Assembly (NCBI RefSeq): GCF_900112895.1 | Contig: NZ_FONL01000002.1 | Location: 62,001 to 126,000 of the forward strand | Source of the DNA: Succiniclasticum ruminis DSM 9236 | Lineage (GTDB): Bacteria; Bacillota; Negativicutes; Acidaminococcales; Acidaminococcaceae | DNA length: 64,000 bases | Direction: 5' to 3' | Shown: positions 17,577-26,137 of the stretch, one piece after another | Numbering within the stretch: position 1 is the first letter of the stretch | How the letters are laid out: every line of letters starts with the position of its first letter | Translations under genes and position numbers: made by a program | Notes under the pieces: model-generated | What the model was told of the DNA's origin: nothing | Database searches by the model: none | What the model saw: only the letters and a program-made list of their open reading frames with translations

Positions 17577-19292
17577 ATGTTAGTCAGCAAATTATACGCA
17601 CCTACCTTACGTGAAGTCCCGGCAGAAGCAGAAATCCCCAGCCATAAACTGATGCTGCGGGCGGGTTATATGAGAAAATCCGCTACCGGCATGTATTCCT
17701 ATCTGCCGCTGGCGCAGCGCGTCCTGCAGAAAATCGAAACGATTATCCGGGAAGAACTGAATGCCATTGACTCCCAGGAAATCCTGATGCCGATTGTACA
17801 GCCTGCGGAAATCTGGCAGCAGAGCGGCCGCTGGGATGTATACGGTGCAGAGATGTGGCGCCTGAAAGACCGGCACGGACATGATTACTGTCTGGGACCT
17901 ACCCACGAAGAAATGATTACGACACTGGCCCATATGGATGTGAATTCGTACCGACAGCTGCCTCTTTCTCTCTACCAGATCCAGGATAAATTCCGGGATG
18001 AACGCCGTCCCCGTTTCGGTCTGATGCGCAGCCGTGAATTTATAATGAAGGACGCCTACACATTTGATAAAGACGAAGAAGGACTGAACAAATCCTATCA
18101 GGATATGTACGATGCGTACAGTAAGATTTTCACCCGCTGCGGTCTTACGTTCCGTCCGGTTGAAGCGGACAGTGGTGCCATCGGCGGCAGCGGTTCCCAC
18201 GAATTTATGGTGCTGGCTGATTCCGGGGAAGCGGAAATCAGTTACTGCACGCAGTGCGATTATGCGGCAGATACAGAAAAAGCGGAACTGAACCTGATCG
18301 AAGCATCTGCAGAAGAAGTTCTTCCAAAAGAAAAAGTTGTTACACCGGACTGCAAAACCATTGCGGATGTCTGCGCGTATTTAAAATCACCTGTAGAAAA
18401 ATCGGTAAAAGCGGTTGCGTACCAGAGCGAAAAAGGACTGATCCTCTGCTTTGTACGGGGCGATCACGAAGTCAATGATATCAAAGTCATCAACACCTGC
18501 GGCGTCAACCAGCTGGAAATGGCTCCCGCCGAACTGTTGGAAGCAGCAGGAACTACAGGCGGTTACATGGGCCCCTGCGGAATCGATCCGGAAAAGGCCA
18601 TTGTTGTCTGCGATCAGTCCGTAATGAAGATGCACAATTTCTGCTGCGGCGCCAATGAAGAAGGATATCATTTTATCAATGTGAACCCGGGACGTGATTT
18701 TACACCGACATTTGTTGCCGATATCCGTCTGATGCAGGAGGGGGACCCCTGTCCGCGGTGCGGCGGAAAGATTGCCAAAGCACGTGGCATTGAAGTAGGA
18801 CAGGTATTCAAACTGTTTACAAAATACAGTGAAAAACTGAACGCGACCTATCTGGATGAAAATGGCAAGGCAAACCCGATGTTCATGGGCTGTTACGGTA
18901 TCGGCGTAGGCCGTACCATGGCGGCCGCCGTAGAACAGAATAACGATAAGGACGGTATCATCTGGCCGGTGGAAATTGCTCCGTATCATGTGATTGTAGT
19001 TCCAATCAACATTAAGGACGAAGCGGTTAAAGAAAAAGCTTTTGCTGTCTATGCCGAGCTTAAAAAGGCCGGAATAGAGGTAATTCTGGATGACCGCGAC
19101 GAACGTCCCGGCGTCAAATTTAAAGATGCGGACCTGATCGGTTATCCCGTACGTGTTGTACTTGGCAAAAAGACGCTGGATAACGGGCAGATCGAAGTGA
19201 AAGCCCGTAAGACCGGCAGTATACGGATGTTGCCTGCGGATGATTTTGTTGACGGAATCAGGGCTATACTGGAAGAACTGAAAAAGTCGTAA
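17577..19292 (+). CDS. proS: Prolyl-tRNA synthetase, bacterial type with editing domain
   Basis: 571 aa, starting immediately after the ispG stop, so translation is probably coupled. It charges tRNA-Pro; one such tRNA lies at 39987. The class II core shows SATGMYSYLPLAQRVLQKI (motif 1 region), FRDERRPRFGLMRSREFIMK (motif 2), and the late MGCYGIGVGRTMAA (motif 3). The INS editing domain that hydrolyses Ala-tRNA(Pro) is present at about residues 225-385 (KAVAYQSEKGLILCFVRGDH, AGTTGGYMGPCGI). The anticodon-binding domain closes the protein (ILDDRDERPGVKFKDADLIG). The free-standing deacylase YbaK at 6.5 kb complements its editing. Confidence 0.97.
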   Translation: MLVSKLYAPTLREVPAEAEIPSHKLMLRAGYMRKSATGMYSYLPLAQRVLQKIETIIREELNAIDSQEILMPIVQPAEIWQQSGRWDVYGAEMWRLKDRHGHDYCLGPTHEEMITTLAHMDVNSYRQLPLSLYQIQDKFRDERRPRFGLMRSREFIMKDAYTFDKDEEGLNKSYQDMYDAYSKIFTRCGLTFRPVEADSGAIGGSGSHEFMVLADSGEAEISYCTQCDYAADTEKAELNLIEASAEEVLPKEKVVTPDCKTIADVCAYLKSPVEKSVKAVAYQSEKGLILCFVRGDHEVNDIKVINTCGVNQLEMAPAELLEAAGTTGGYMGPCGIDPEKAIVVCDQSVMKMHNFCCGANEEGYHFINVNPGRDFTPTFVADIRLMQEGDPCPRCGGKIAKARGIEVGQVFKLFTKYSEKLNATYLDENGKANPMFMGCYGIGVGRTMAAAVEQNNDKDGIIWPVEIAPYHVIVVPINIKDEAVKEKAFAVYAELKKAGIEVILDDRDERPGVKFKDADLIGYPVRVVLGKKTLDNGQIEVKARKTGSIRMLPADDFVDGIRAILEELKKS

Positions 19293-19331
19293 TAAAGGTT
19301 TTATTGGAAGAACCAAATAAGTAATCCCGGG

Positions 19332-20060
19332 GTGATTGAATTGGAAGCATGGCTGACTGATTTTATGAATTCCATTCAGGGTGAAATGGTACTGCGCCTG
19401 CTGCTGGCTGCTGCATTTGGCGGTATCGTAGGTATGGAACGCGGCAGTGGTGACCGCCCGGCCGGATTTCGTACACATATTCTGGTATGTGCGGGCTCTG
19501 CACTTATTATGCTGGTGTCCATGTATGGTTTTGAAGGCTTTGATAAGGTGCCTTTTGAATATCCTAAAAACAGGGATTCGGCCCGGATTGCCGCACAGGT
19601 GGTTAGCGGCATCGGTTTTCTTGGCGCCGGTACGATTCTGCATGAGGGTATCACCGTGCGCGGGCTTACTACAGCCGCCAGTCTCTGGATGATTTCCGCC
19701 ATAGGTCTGGCTACAGGGGCCGGCATGTATTCAATAGGCGCGGCAGCTACGCTTATTACGTTTATCACACTAACCGCTTTTCACAGTGTTGAAAAACGGT
19801 TTGCTGTAGTCAACAGCAAATCCGATAAAAAATATATCCGGGTTGTAACCGCGAATATCCCGGGTACTGTTGCCCGGGTTGCAACTTTTCTTGCCCAGAA
19901 CGATATTAAAGTAAAAACAATCAACGTTCAGAACAGTGCATTAAGCGATAAAGTTGTACTGGAATTATATCTTAAATTCAACAAGGAAACAGATCTGGCG
20001 CTCATCATGAACGGACTGCAGCAGATTGAAGGAATTAAATCAATAGAGAATATTGGATAG
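19332..20060 (+). CDS. mgtC: MgtC/SapB family membrane protein with C-terminal ACT-like domain
   Basis: 242 aa from GTG at 19332; a TTG at 19341 with GGGGTG six bases upstream is an equally good start. The membrane part (about 15-150) has the family motifs LLLAAAFGGIVGMERG and DRPAGFRTHILVCAGSALIM, the latter with the conserved aspartate. GIGFLGAGTILHEG and VRGLTTAASLWMISAIGLA complete it. The C-terminal soluble part (about 165-242) looks like a small ACT-type domain. MgtC proteins affect Mg2+-limited growth or inhibit the F-ATPase in some pathogens; the role here is unknown. Confidence 0.88.
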   Translation: MIELEAWLTDFMNSIQGEMVLRLLLAAAFGGIVGMERGSGDRPAGFRTHILVCAGSALIMLVSMYGFEGFDKVPFEYPKNRDSARIAAQVVSGIGFLGAGTILHEGITVRGLTTAASLWMISAIGLATGAGMYSIGAAATLITFITLTAFHSVEKRFAVVNSKSDKKYIRVVTANIPGTVARVATFLAQNDIKVKTINVQNSALSDKVVLELYLKFNKETDLALIMNGLQQIEGIKSIENIG

Positions 20061-20078
20061 CTTTAATGAGGAGTATAT

Positions 20079-23000
20079 ATGAAACCCTCTTATTATTTGG
20101 AGCCTGATGCGGAAAAAATGCGGTCTTTTTTCCGCTCTTTTTCTTTACATAAGGATTTAACTACTGATTTGGAGAGAATCAGCATCAATAGAATATGGAT
20201 CGATGAAACCGAAAACGGCTGGGAGTTAGAGTATTCTTCCCCTGTGCAGCCGGATTCCAATTTGCTGGATACGCTTTCAGAGCATATTAAAACTTCATTT
20301 AACCTTAAAAAGCTGGCATGGAAACGGTTACAGGATGCTATAGTTTCGGTATCTGTACCTGCTACAGATATAATACAAGCTGATTCCGAAACTGACGAGG
20401 CTAACCCTGTTTTTGATCTGGATATTCCTGTAGAGGAAATGCCTCCGGATGCAGATTGTGAATCGGTTTCCGGTATCGAAGAAGATGAAACTTATTTACA
20501 GGCTTATAATGCCTTATATGGGAATAAATACGCTGACGGGTGCCTGTTTGGTAAAAATTTCAAGGCAAATGATATTGTTCCTCTGAACAAACTGACGGAA
20601 GCCCGTCGTCATGTTGTGATTCAGGGGCATATCGGTACACAGCGGGATAAAGATGATAAGCTTGTAGCCTATACGGAACGGGAAGTCAGGGGACGCAATA
20701 AAGATGCTTCCCGGTTACTGGTCCAGTTCAACGTTGTGGATGCGGATGGCGGCATTTACGTTAAGGTTTTCTTTGATGACCACGACGACGGAAATGGGTT
20801 TAAAAAACAACTGAAACCGGGCATGGAATTACAATTGCTGGGAAATGCCGAGCCTGATCAGTACAACCACGATGCTATGACATTTTCACCGATTGCCATA
20901 AAGAAAATCGAGACTCATCAGAGAGAAGATCATGCGCCGGTGAAGAGAGTAGAATTGCATTGCCACACTAAAATGAGCAAACTGGATGCAATCACAGACG
21001 TAAAAGACCTTATTAACACAGCAATCCGGTTTGGCCATAAAGCGCTGGCAATTACAGATCACGGAGTAATTCAGGCATTCCCGTTCTGTGCCGACGCTGT
21101 GGAAGATGCAGGCAGTGATTTAAAACTTATTTACGGCTGCGAGGGGTACCTGGCTTCCGATGCTGACGGCAAAATCATGATGGAAGGCTTGCCTCATACG
21201 CATAGAATCCAATCAAATCATATTATCATTCTGGCCAAAGATTATATCGGACTGCGGAATTTGTATAAACTGATTACTCTGTCCCATCTGAGTTATCTGA
21301 ATGGCAGCGGGGTCCGCGCCCGTCCGCTGATTCCCAGAAGTGTACTGGAAGAACTGCGTGAAGGGCTTTTGCTGGGCAGCGCCTGTGAAATAGGTGAGTT
21401 ATATCAGGCGATAGAAAAGGGAAAATCCGAAGAAGAATTACTGAAAATTGCGGATTTTTATGATTATCTTGAAATACAACCCCTGGGCAATAACGCATTC
21501 CTGGAAAGGGAAGGGCGTTTTACCCATGAGCAGCTGATTGAAAACAATAAGCTGATTTACCGTTTGGCTAAAAAACTGGGCAAACCGTGTGTGGCAACCT
21601 GCGATTCGCATTTTCTGGAACCGGGGGATGCTAAAACACGCGCTATTTTGCAGTACAGCCAGGGATATAATGACGCGGATATGCAGGCACCGCTGTTTTT
21701 CCGCACCACAGAGGAGATGCTGGGGGAGTTTGCATATCTTGGCAAAGAAATCGCCTATGAGGTCTGTGTCACCAATCCAAATCTGATTGCGGACCGGATC
21801 AGCCGGATCAAACCGGTTCCGGACCGGGATCAGTTGTATTCACCTGTATTGCCGGGTGCAGAAGAAGAAATCGTGAATTTATGTTATGAAAAAGCGCACC
21901 GGTATTATGGAGATACGCTGCCTAAAATTGTGGAAGACCGGCTGAAGATGGAGCTGGATGCCATTATCGGCAACGGCTATGCCGTTTTATATGATATTGC
22001 CCACAAATTGGTTAAGCACTCCATGGACGAAGGCTATCTGGTTGGCTCCCGGGGCTCAGTAGGTTCCAGCCTGGTTGCCTGTATGACAGACATTACGGAA
22101 GTGAACCCTCTGATACCTCATTACCGTTGCCCAAAATGCCGGCATACAGAGTTTTTCGAACACGGTGAATATGCCAGTGGTTTTGACATGCCACCCAAAA
22201 CCTGTCCCGACTGCGGGACGGATATGGCGCGTGACGGTCACAATATTCCCTTTGCGGTATTCATGGGATTCCACGGCGACAAGGTACCGGATATAGATTT
22301 GAATTTTTCTGATGAATATCAGCACAGGGCCCACAAATATACGGAAGAATTATTCGGACGCGACAATGTCTGCCGCGCTGGTACCATTGCCACAGTTGCA
22401 CCGAAGACAGCCTGGTCTTATGCCAAAAAATATTTTGAAGAACATAATATACCTGCACATCCGGCGTATGTTGAAAGCTTCATTGCCGGCCTGAATGGCG
22501 TTAAGCGCACGACAGGACAGCATCCGGCCGGAATCATGGTTATCCCAAGAGATATGGATATCCATTACATAACGCCCATGAGCCATCCGGCTGATGATAG
22601 AAGCAGCAGTATAATCACCACACATTACGATTATCATTCTATTAACGACCGGCTGGTAAAACTGGATATCCTGGGACACGTTGATCCCACCATGATCAAG
22701 CGGCTGGAAGAATTTACCGGCATCAATGCGCTGGATATTCCCGTAGGCGATCCGGATACTATGTCAATCTTTTCTTCCACGGAGAAACTTGGTGTGACTC
22801 CGGAACAGATAGGTACGAACGTGGGTACGCTGGGCATTCCGGAGTGCGGAACCCGTTTTACGCTGGATATGATCCATGAACTGAAACCCAGACTTTTCAG
22901 CGACATTGTCCGTGTATCCGGTTATTCCCACGGTACCAATGTATGGATCGGCAACGCCAAAGATCTGATAGAATCCGGCCATCCTGTGGAACAGACCATT

Positions 23001-23807
23001 TCCACCCGGGATGACGTGATGACCTCATTGATAGCTAAAGGTGTAGATCCGGCTATCGCGTTTAAAACCATGGAATACGTCCGCAAGGGTAAGGCTGCCA
23101 AAAAAGGACTGGAACCGGCAATGCGGGAAGCCATGGAAAAAGCCCATGTGCCTGACTGGTATATGAAATCCTGCGAGACCGTCCAGTACCTGTTCCCCAA
23201 AGCCCATGCTGTGGCATATGTATTAAATGCTTACCGGATAGCCTATTGCAAAGTCCATCATCCCCTGGCGTACTACGCCGCGTACTTTTCCCAGCGGGCC
23301 GATGTGGACGCGACTTATATCGCCAAGGGGGAAGCGTACATCCGGCAGTACATTAAAAATGTGGACTTACAGGGCAAAGATGCGAAAGCTGTAGATAAAG
23401 ATAACGTGATTTACCTGCAGCTGGTTCTGGAAATGCTGGCAAGGGGTTTTGTATTTTATCCCATTGATCTGTATAAATCGCATGCCTGTCAGTTCCGACC
23501 TGAAGACGACAAAGGGATACGTATCCCGTTATGCTGTCTGCCGGGTGTAGGCAAAGGTGTAGCACGCACGCTTTCACTGACTGTAAAAAACAATTCACGC
23601 GAGTTTATTTCCCAGGAAGACCTGCTTTCCTGCTGCAGACAGACAGAACAGATCGTGTTGGATAAAACTGCCAGACGGGAAGAACTGCTGCCGGAAGAAG
23701 AAGAGTTAGGACATGTGGGACAGACCGCTTTGGATGCTTTGGCGGAGTACGGAGCGCTTGGCAATCTGCCGGTCAGCAATCAGATGGATCTGTTCAGTTT
23801 CTCCTAA
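20079..23807 (+). CDS. polC: DNA polymerase III alpha subunit, PolC type, without exonuclease insert
   Basis: 1242 aa; PolC of Bacillus is about 1437. It is the main replicative polymerase of Bacillota. From the N-terminus: a poorly conserved domain (1-160), an OB-fold (about 175-280), a PHP domain starting RVELHCHTKMSKLDAITD (about 289), a four-cysteine motif CPKC...CPDC (about 682-712), the catalytic palm with PDIDLNFSDEYQ (about 735) and LDILGHVDPT (about 860), and GVKRTTGQHPAGIMVIP. In usual PolC the DEDD 3'-5' exonuclease interrupts the PHP domain after the YGLEA-type segment. Here YGCEGYLASDADGK runs within 40 residues into IILAKDYIGLRNLYKLITLS, so the insert and its VFDVETTG motif are absent. 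Confidence 0.96.
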   Translation: MKPSYYLEPDAEKMRSFFRSFSLHKDLTTDLERISINRIWIDETENGWELEYSSPVQPDSNLLDTLSEHIKTSFNLKKLAWKRLQDAIVSVSVPATDIIQADSETDEANPVFDLDIPVEEMPPDADCESVSGIEEDETYLQAYNALYGNKYADGCLFGKNFKANDIVPLNKLTEARRHVVIQGHIGTQRDKDDKLVAYTEREVRGRNKDASRLLVQFNVVDADGGIYVKVFFDDHDDGNGFKKQLKPGMELQLLGNAEPDQYNHDAMTFSPIAIKKIETHQREDHAPVKRVELHCHTKMSKLDAITDVKDLINTAIRFGHKALAITDHGVIQAFPFCADAVEDAGSDLKLIYGCEGYLASDADGKIMMEGLPHTHRIQSNHIIILAKDYIGLRNLYKLITLSHLSYLNGSGVRARPLIPRSVLEELREGLLLGSACEIGELYQAIEKGKSEEELLKIADFYDYLEIQPLGNNAFLEREGRFTHEQLIENNKLIYRLAKKLGKPCVATCDSHFLEPGDAKTRAILQYSQGYNDADMQAPLFFRTTEEMLGEFAYLGKEIAYEVCVTNPNLIADRISRIKPVPDRDQLYSPVLPGAEEEIVNLCYEKAHRYYGDTLPKIVEDRLKMELDAIIGNGYAVLYDIAHKLVKHSMDEGYLVGSRGSVGSSLVACMTDITEVNPLIPHYRCPKCRHTEFFEHGEYASGFDMPPKTCPDCGTDMARDGHNIPFAVFMGFHGDKVPDIDLNFSDEYQHRAHKYTEELFGRDNVCRAGTIATVAPKTAWSYAKKYFEEHNIPAHPAYVESFIAGLNGVKRTTGQHPAGIMVIPRDMDIHYITPMSHPADDRSSSIITTHYDYHSINDRLVKLDILGHVDPTMIKRLEEFTGINALDIPVGDPDTMSIFSSTEKLGVTPEQIGTNVGTLGIPECGTRFTLDMIHELKPRLFSDIVRVSGYSHGTNVWIGNAKDLIESGHPVEQTISTRDDVMTSLIAKGVDPAIAFKTMEYVRKGKAAKKGLEPAMREAMEKAHVPDWYMKSCETVQYLFPKAHAVAYVLNAYRIAYCKVHHPLAYYAAYFSQRADVDATYIAKGEAYIRQYIKNVDLQGKDAKAVDKDNVIYLQLVLEMLARGFVFYPIDLYKSHACQFRPEDDKGIRIPLCCLPGVGKGVARTLSLTVKNNSREFISQEDLLSCCRQTEQIVLDKTARREELLPEEEELGHVGQTALDALAEYGALGNLPVSNQMDLFSFS

Positions 23808-23871
23808 ACTGGTTCTTTGCACAGGAATTTATATTTTATTACAAAATCCTGCAGATTCTTTCAAAAATAAT

Positions 23872-23955
23872 TTGCAATTATGTTTTTTGATGATATAATA
23901 AGTAAAGAAAATTTATGAAGTTCTTAGAAAGAGTGGGCGCAAAACCCGCTCTTTC
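23872..23955 (+). promoter_or_regulatory. Promoter and leader hairpin of the rimP-nusA-infB operon
   Basis: TTGCAA (23872-23877), 16 bases, TATAAT (23894-23899). The leader has a perfect 11-bp hairpin, GAAAGAGTGGG (23927-23937) with CCCGCTCTTTC (23945-23955), with a G-T wobble at one place. It is followed by GTTATATTGG, without a T-run, so it is a leader structure rather than a clear terminator. Leaders of this operon are often sites of feedback; that is inference here. Confidence 0.7.
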
Positions 23956-23990
23956 GTTATATTGGAATATTTTATACAGGGAGTGAAGCT

Positions 23991-24467
23991 ATGAAACGTG
24001 AGGAAGTGGAGAAGTTTATTACGGAACTGGTCACACCTATATTACAAGATACTGACATTACGCTGGTTGATGTGGAATATGTGCGCGAGAAAGACTGGTA
24101 TCTCCGTATTTTTATTGATAAACCGGAAGGCATTGAGATTGACGACTGTCAGTTTGTAAGCGAAAAGCTGGCAGAAATTCTGGATGAGAAAGACCCTATC
24201 AAAGAAAAGTATTATCTGGAAGTCTCATCTCCGGGTATTGACCGTCCGTTAAAAAAGGATAATGATTTTGAGACAAACTATGGTAAAAAAATAGATATCC
24301 AGTTCTTTGCTCCCTTTGAAGGAAACAAAGAACTGACCGGCGTCCTGCTTTCACACACGGAAAACGTTATTGAAGTGAAACGAATTGTGAAAGGCAAAGA
24401 AGATAAAAATCCAATTACGATAGATCGCAAATTGATTGCAGTAATCAGACCGCATATTGACTTTTAA
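23991..24467 (+). CDS. rimP: Ribosome maturation factor RimP
   Basis: 158 aa, ribosome site GGGAGTGAAG. RimP assists late 30S assembly. The N-terminal alpha/beta domain shows TLVDVEYVREKDWYLRIFID and the conserved EIDDCQFVSEKLAEILDE. The family motif YYLEVSSPGIDRPLKK is intact, followed by the SH3-like C-terminal domain. It heads the conserved rimP-nusA-rnpM-ylxQ-infB-rbfA operon. Confidence 0.97.
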   Translation: MKREEVEKFITELVTPILQDTDITLVDVEYVREKDWYLRIFIDKPEGIEIDDCQFVSEKLAEILDEKDPIKEKYYLEVSSPGIDRPLKKDNDFETNYGKKIDIQFFAPFEGNKELTGVLLSHTENVIEVKRIVKGKEDKNPITIDRKLIAVIRPHIDF

Positions 24468-24482
24468 GGAGGAATTTCAAAA

Positions 24483-25556
24483 GTGAGTTCAGAGTTCGTA
24501 CAGGCAATTGAAGCTTTGGGAAAAGAAAAAGGTATCAATTCAGATGTTTTGTTCCAGGCTGTTGAAGAAGCTGTGGTAAGCGCATATAAAAAGAATTACG
24601 ACAGTTCACAGAACGTGCGTGTGGAGATGTCAAAAGCTACCGGAGAGTTTCATGTGTTCGAGCAGCGTAAGGTTGTTGAACAGGTAATGAAACCCCATGA
24701 TGAGATTTCTTTGGAAGAAGCGCTGAAAATGAATCCAAATTACATTTTGGGTGATATTGTCGAACAGGAAGTCTTTCCTAAAAACTTCAGCCGCGTCGCC
24801 GTGCAGAATGCCAAGCAAATCATCATGCAGCGCATCCGGGAAGCGGAGCGGAACATGGTCTATGACAAGTTTTCCGAACGGGAAGACGATATTGTAAACG
24901 GCATGATCCAGCGTGTTGAACGCGGTACCGTCTATGTGGATCTCGGTTCAACGGAAGGGCTCCTGATGGCAAATGAGCAGGTTCCAGGTGAACGCTATAT
25001 GCCCCATGACCGCATGAAGTTTTACATCATCGAAGTCAAAAAGACAGGAAAAGGGCCCCAGATCATGCTGTCCCGCACACATCCAGGTCTGCTGACAAGG
25101 CTGTTTGAACTGGAAGTTCCGGAAATTCACGACGGTATCGTAGAACTGAAGTCCATAGCGCGGGAAGCGGGAATGCGGTCCAAAATCGCTGTTTTTTCCA
25201 ACGATGAAAAAGTCGATCCTGTTGGTTCCTGCGTAGGCCATAAAGGCATGCGGGTGCAGAACATTGTAAATGAACTTCGCGGCGAAAAAATCGATATCGT
25301 AAAATATAATACAGACCCGGCGCAGTATGTGGCTAATGCGTTGTCACCGGCCCAGGTTGTCAGTGCAACAGCCAGTGACACAGAAAAAATCTGCTGGGTC
25401 GTCGTTCCTGACTACCAGCTTTCGCTGGCCATCGGCAAAGAAGGACAAAACGCCCGTCTTGCTGCCAAACTGACCGGCTGGAAAATAGATATCAAACCGG
25501 AATCTCAGGTGGAAGACGCTGAGACGGTTCAGGAAGGGAGCGGTGAAGAGGCGTGA
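24483..25556 (+). CDS. nusA: Transcription elongation/termination factor NusA
   Basis: 357 aa from GTG, with AAGGAGG upstream. NusA binds RNA polymerase and nascent RNA to modulate pausing, termination and antitermination. The N-terminal RNAP-binding domain (1-130), the S1 domain (about 134-200, [20 protein letters not shown]) and two KH domains are visible ([20 protein letters not shown] and [20 protein letters not shown]). It has the short Bacillota form without the acidic repeats of gamma-proteobacteria. Its stop overlaps the GTG of the next gene. Confidence 0.97.
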   Translation: MSSEFVQAIEALGKEKGINSDVLFQAVEEAVVSAYKKNYDSSQNVRVEMSKATGEFHVFEQRKVVEQVMKPHDEISLEEALKMNPNYILGDIVEQEVFPKNFSRVAVQNAKQIIMQRIREAERNMVYDKFSEREDDIVNGMIQRVERGTVYVDLGSTEGLLMANEQVPGERYMPHDRMKFYIIEVKKTGKGPQIMLSRTHPGLLTRLFELEVPEIHDGIVELKSIAREAGMRSKIAVFSNDEKVDPVGSCVGHKGMRVQNIVNELRGEKIDIVKYNTDPAQYVANALSPAQVVSATASDTEKICWVVVPDYQLSLAIGKEGQNARLAAKLTGWKIDIKPESQVEDAETVQEGSGEEA

Positions 25557-25819
25557 AAGTAAAGAAAATTCCGCAGCGCAAGTGCGTAGGCTGCGGAGAA
25601 ATGAAGTCCAAGAAAGAGCTGATCCGCGTCGTCCGTTCTCCCGAGGGAGATATCTCCCTGGACCTTACCGGTAAAAAGGCCGGCCGTGGCGCCTATGTCT
25701 GTCCGGATAAGGAATGCATAACCAAAGCATATAAGGGTCACCGGCTGGAAAAAGCCCTGGAAAAACAGGTGAATGATGACGTATATAAGAAGCTCCTGGA
25801 GGAATTGAAGCATGAGTGA
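25553..25819 (+). CDS. rnpM: YlxR/RnpM family RNA-binding protein
   Basis: 88 aa from a GTG overlapping the nusA stop by four bases. It has the family signature RKCVGCGEMKSKKELIRVV, the GRGAYVCP motif and a basic C-terminus. YlxR of Bacillus (RnpM) has been linked to RNase P activity and wider regulation. The gene is read between nusA and the L7Ae-like gene, as in most Bacillota. Confidence 0.93.
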   Translation: MKVKKIPQRKCVGCGEMKSKKELIRVVRSPEGDISLDLTGKKAGRGAYVCPDKECITKAYKGHRLEKALEKQVNDDVYKKLLEELKHE

Positions 25820-26117
25820 AAAAGATGTGGCCGGTGCGTTAGGCCTTGCACAAAAAGCAGGTAAAATTTCTTCCGGGGATCTTGGTGTAAAAGACGCGCT
25901 GTCCGGTGGCAAGGCTAAACTTCTGGTCATTGCCGCCGATGCATCTCCCAATACCGTAAAAGAACTGAAATTCCTGGCAGAAAAAGCGTCTGTACCGGTT
26001 ATCTCATGTATGAAGCGCACTGAGTTGGGGCTCTGCATCGGAAAGGCGCCCAGGGCAGCTGTAGCTGTAATGGATAACGGGTTTGCCGGGCTGATTATGA
26101 AAAAATGGAACATGTGA
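25812..26117 (+). CDS. ylxQ: L7Ae-family protein YlxQ
   Basis: 101 aa, overlapping the previous gene by eight bases, with CTGGAGG upstream. The fold signature of the L7Ae/L30e/Gadd45 family is visible: ALGLAQKAGKISSGDLGVKD, GKAKLLVIAADASPNTVKEL and the C-terminal LGLCIGKAPRAAVAV. These bind kink-turn RNA. The exact RNA target of YlxQ is not established. Confidence 0.92.
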   Translation: MSEKDVAGALGLAQKAGKISSGDLGVKDALSGGKAKLLVIAADASPNTVKELKFLAEKASVPVISCMKRTELGLCIGKAPRAAVAVMDNGFAGLIMKKWNM

Positions 26118-26137
26118 TAGAAGCTGGAGGTAGTTGA

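Noticed and set aside
23927-23955. rimP leader hairpin as an intrinsic terminator
   Set aside because: No T-run follows the stem; kept only as a leader structure.
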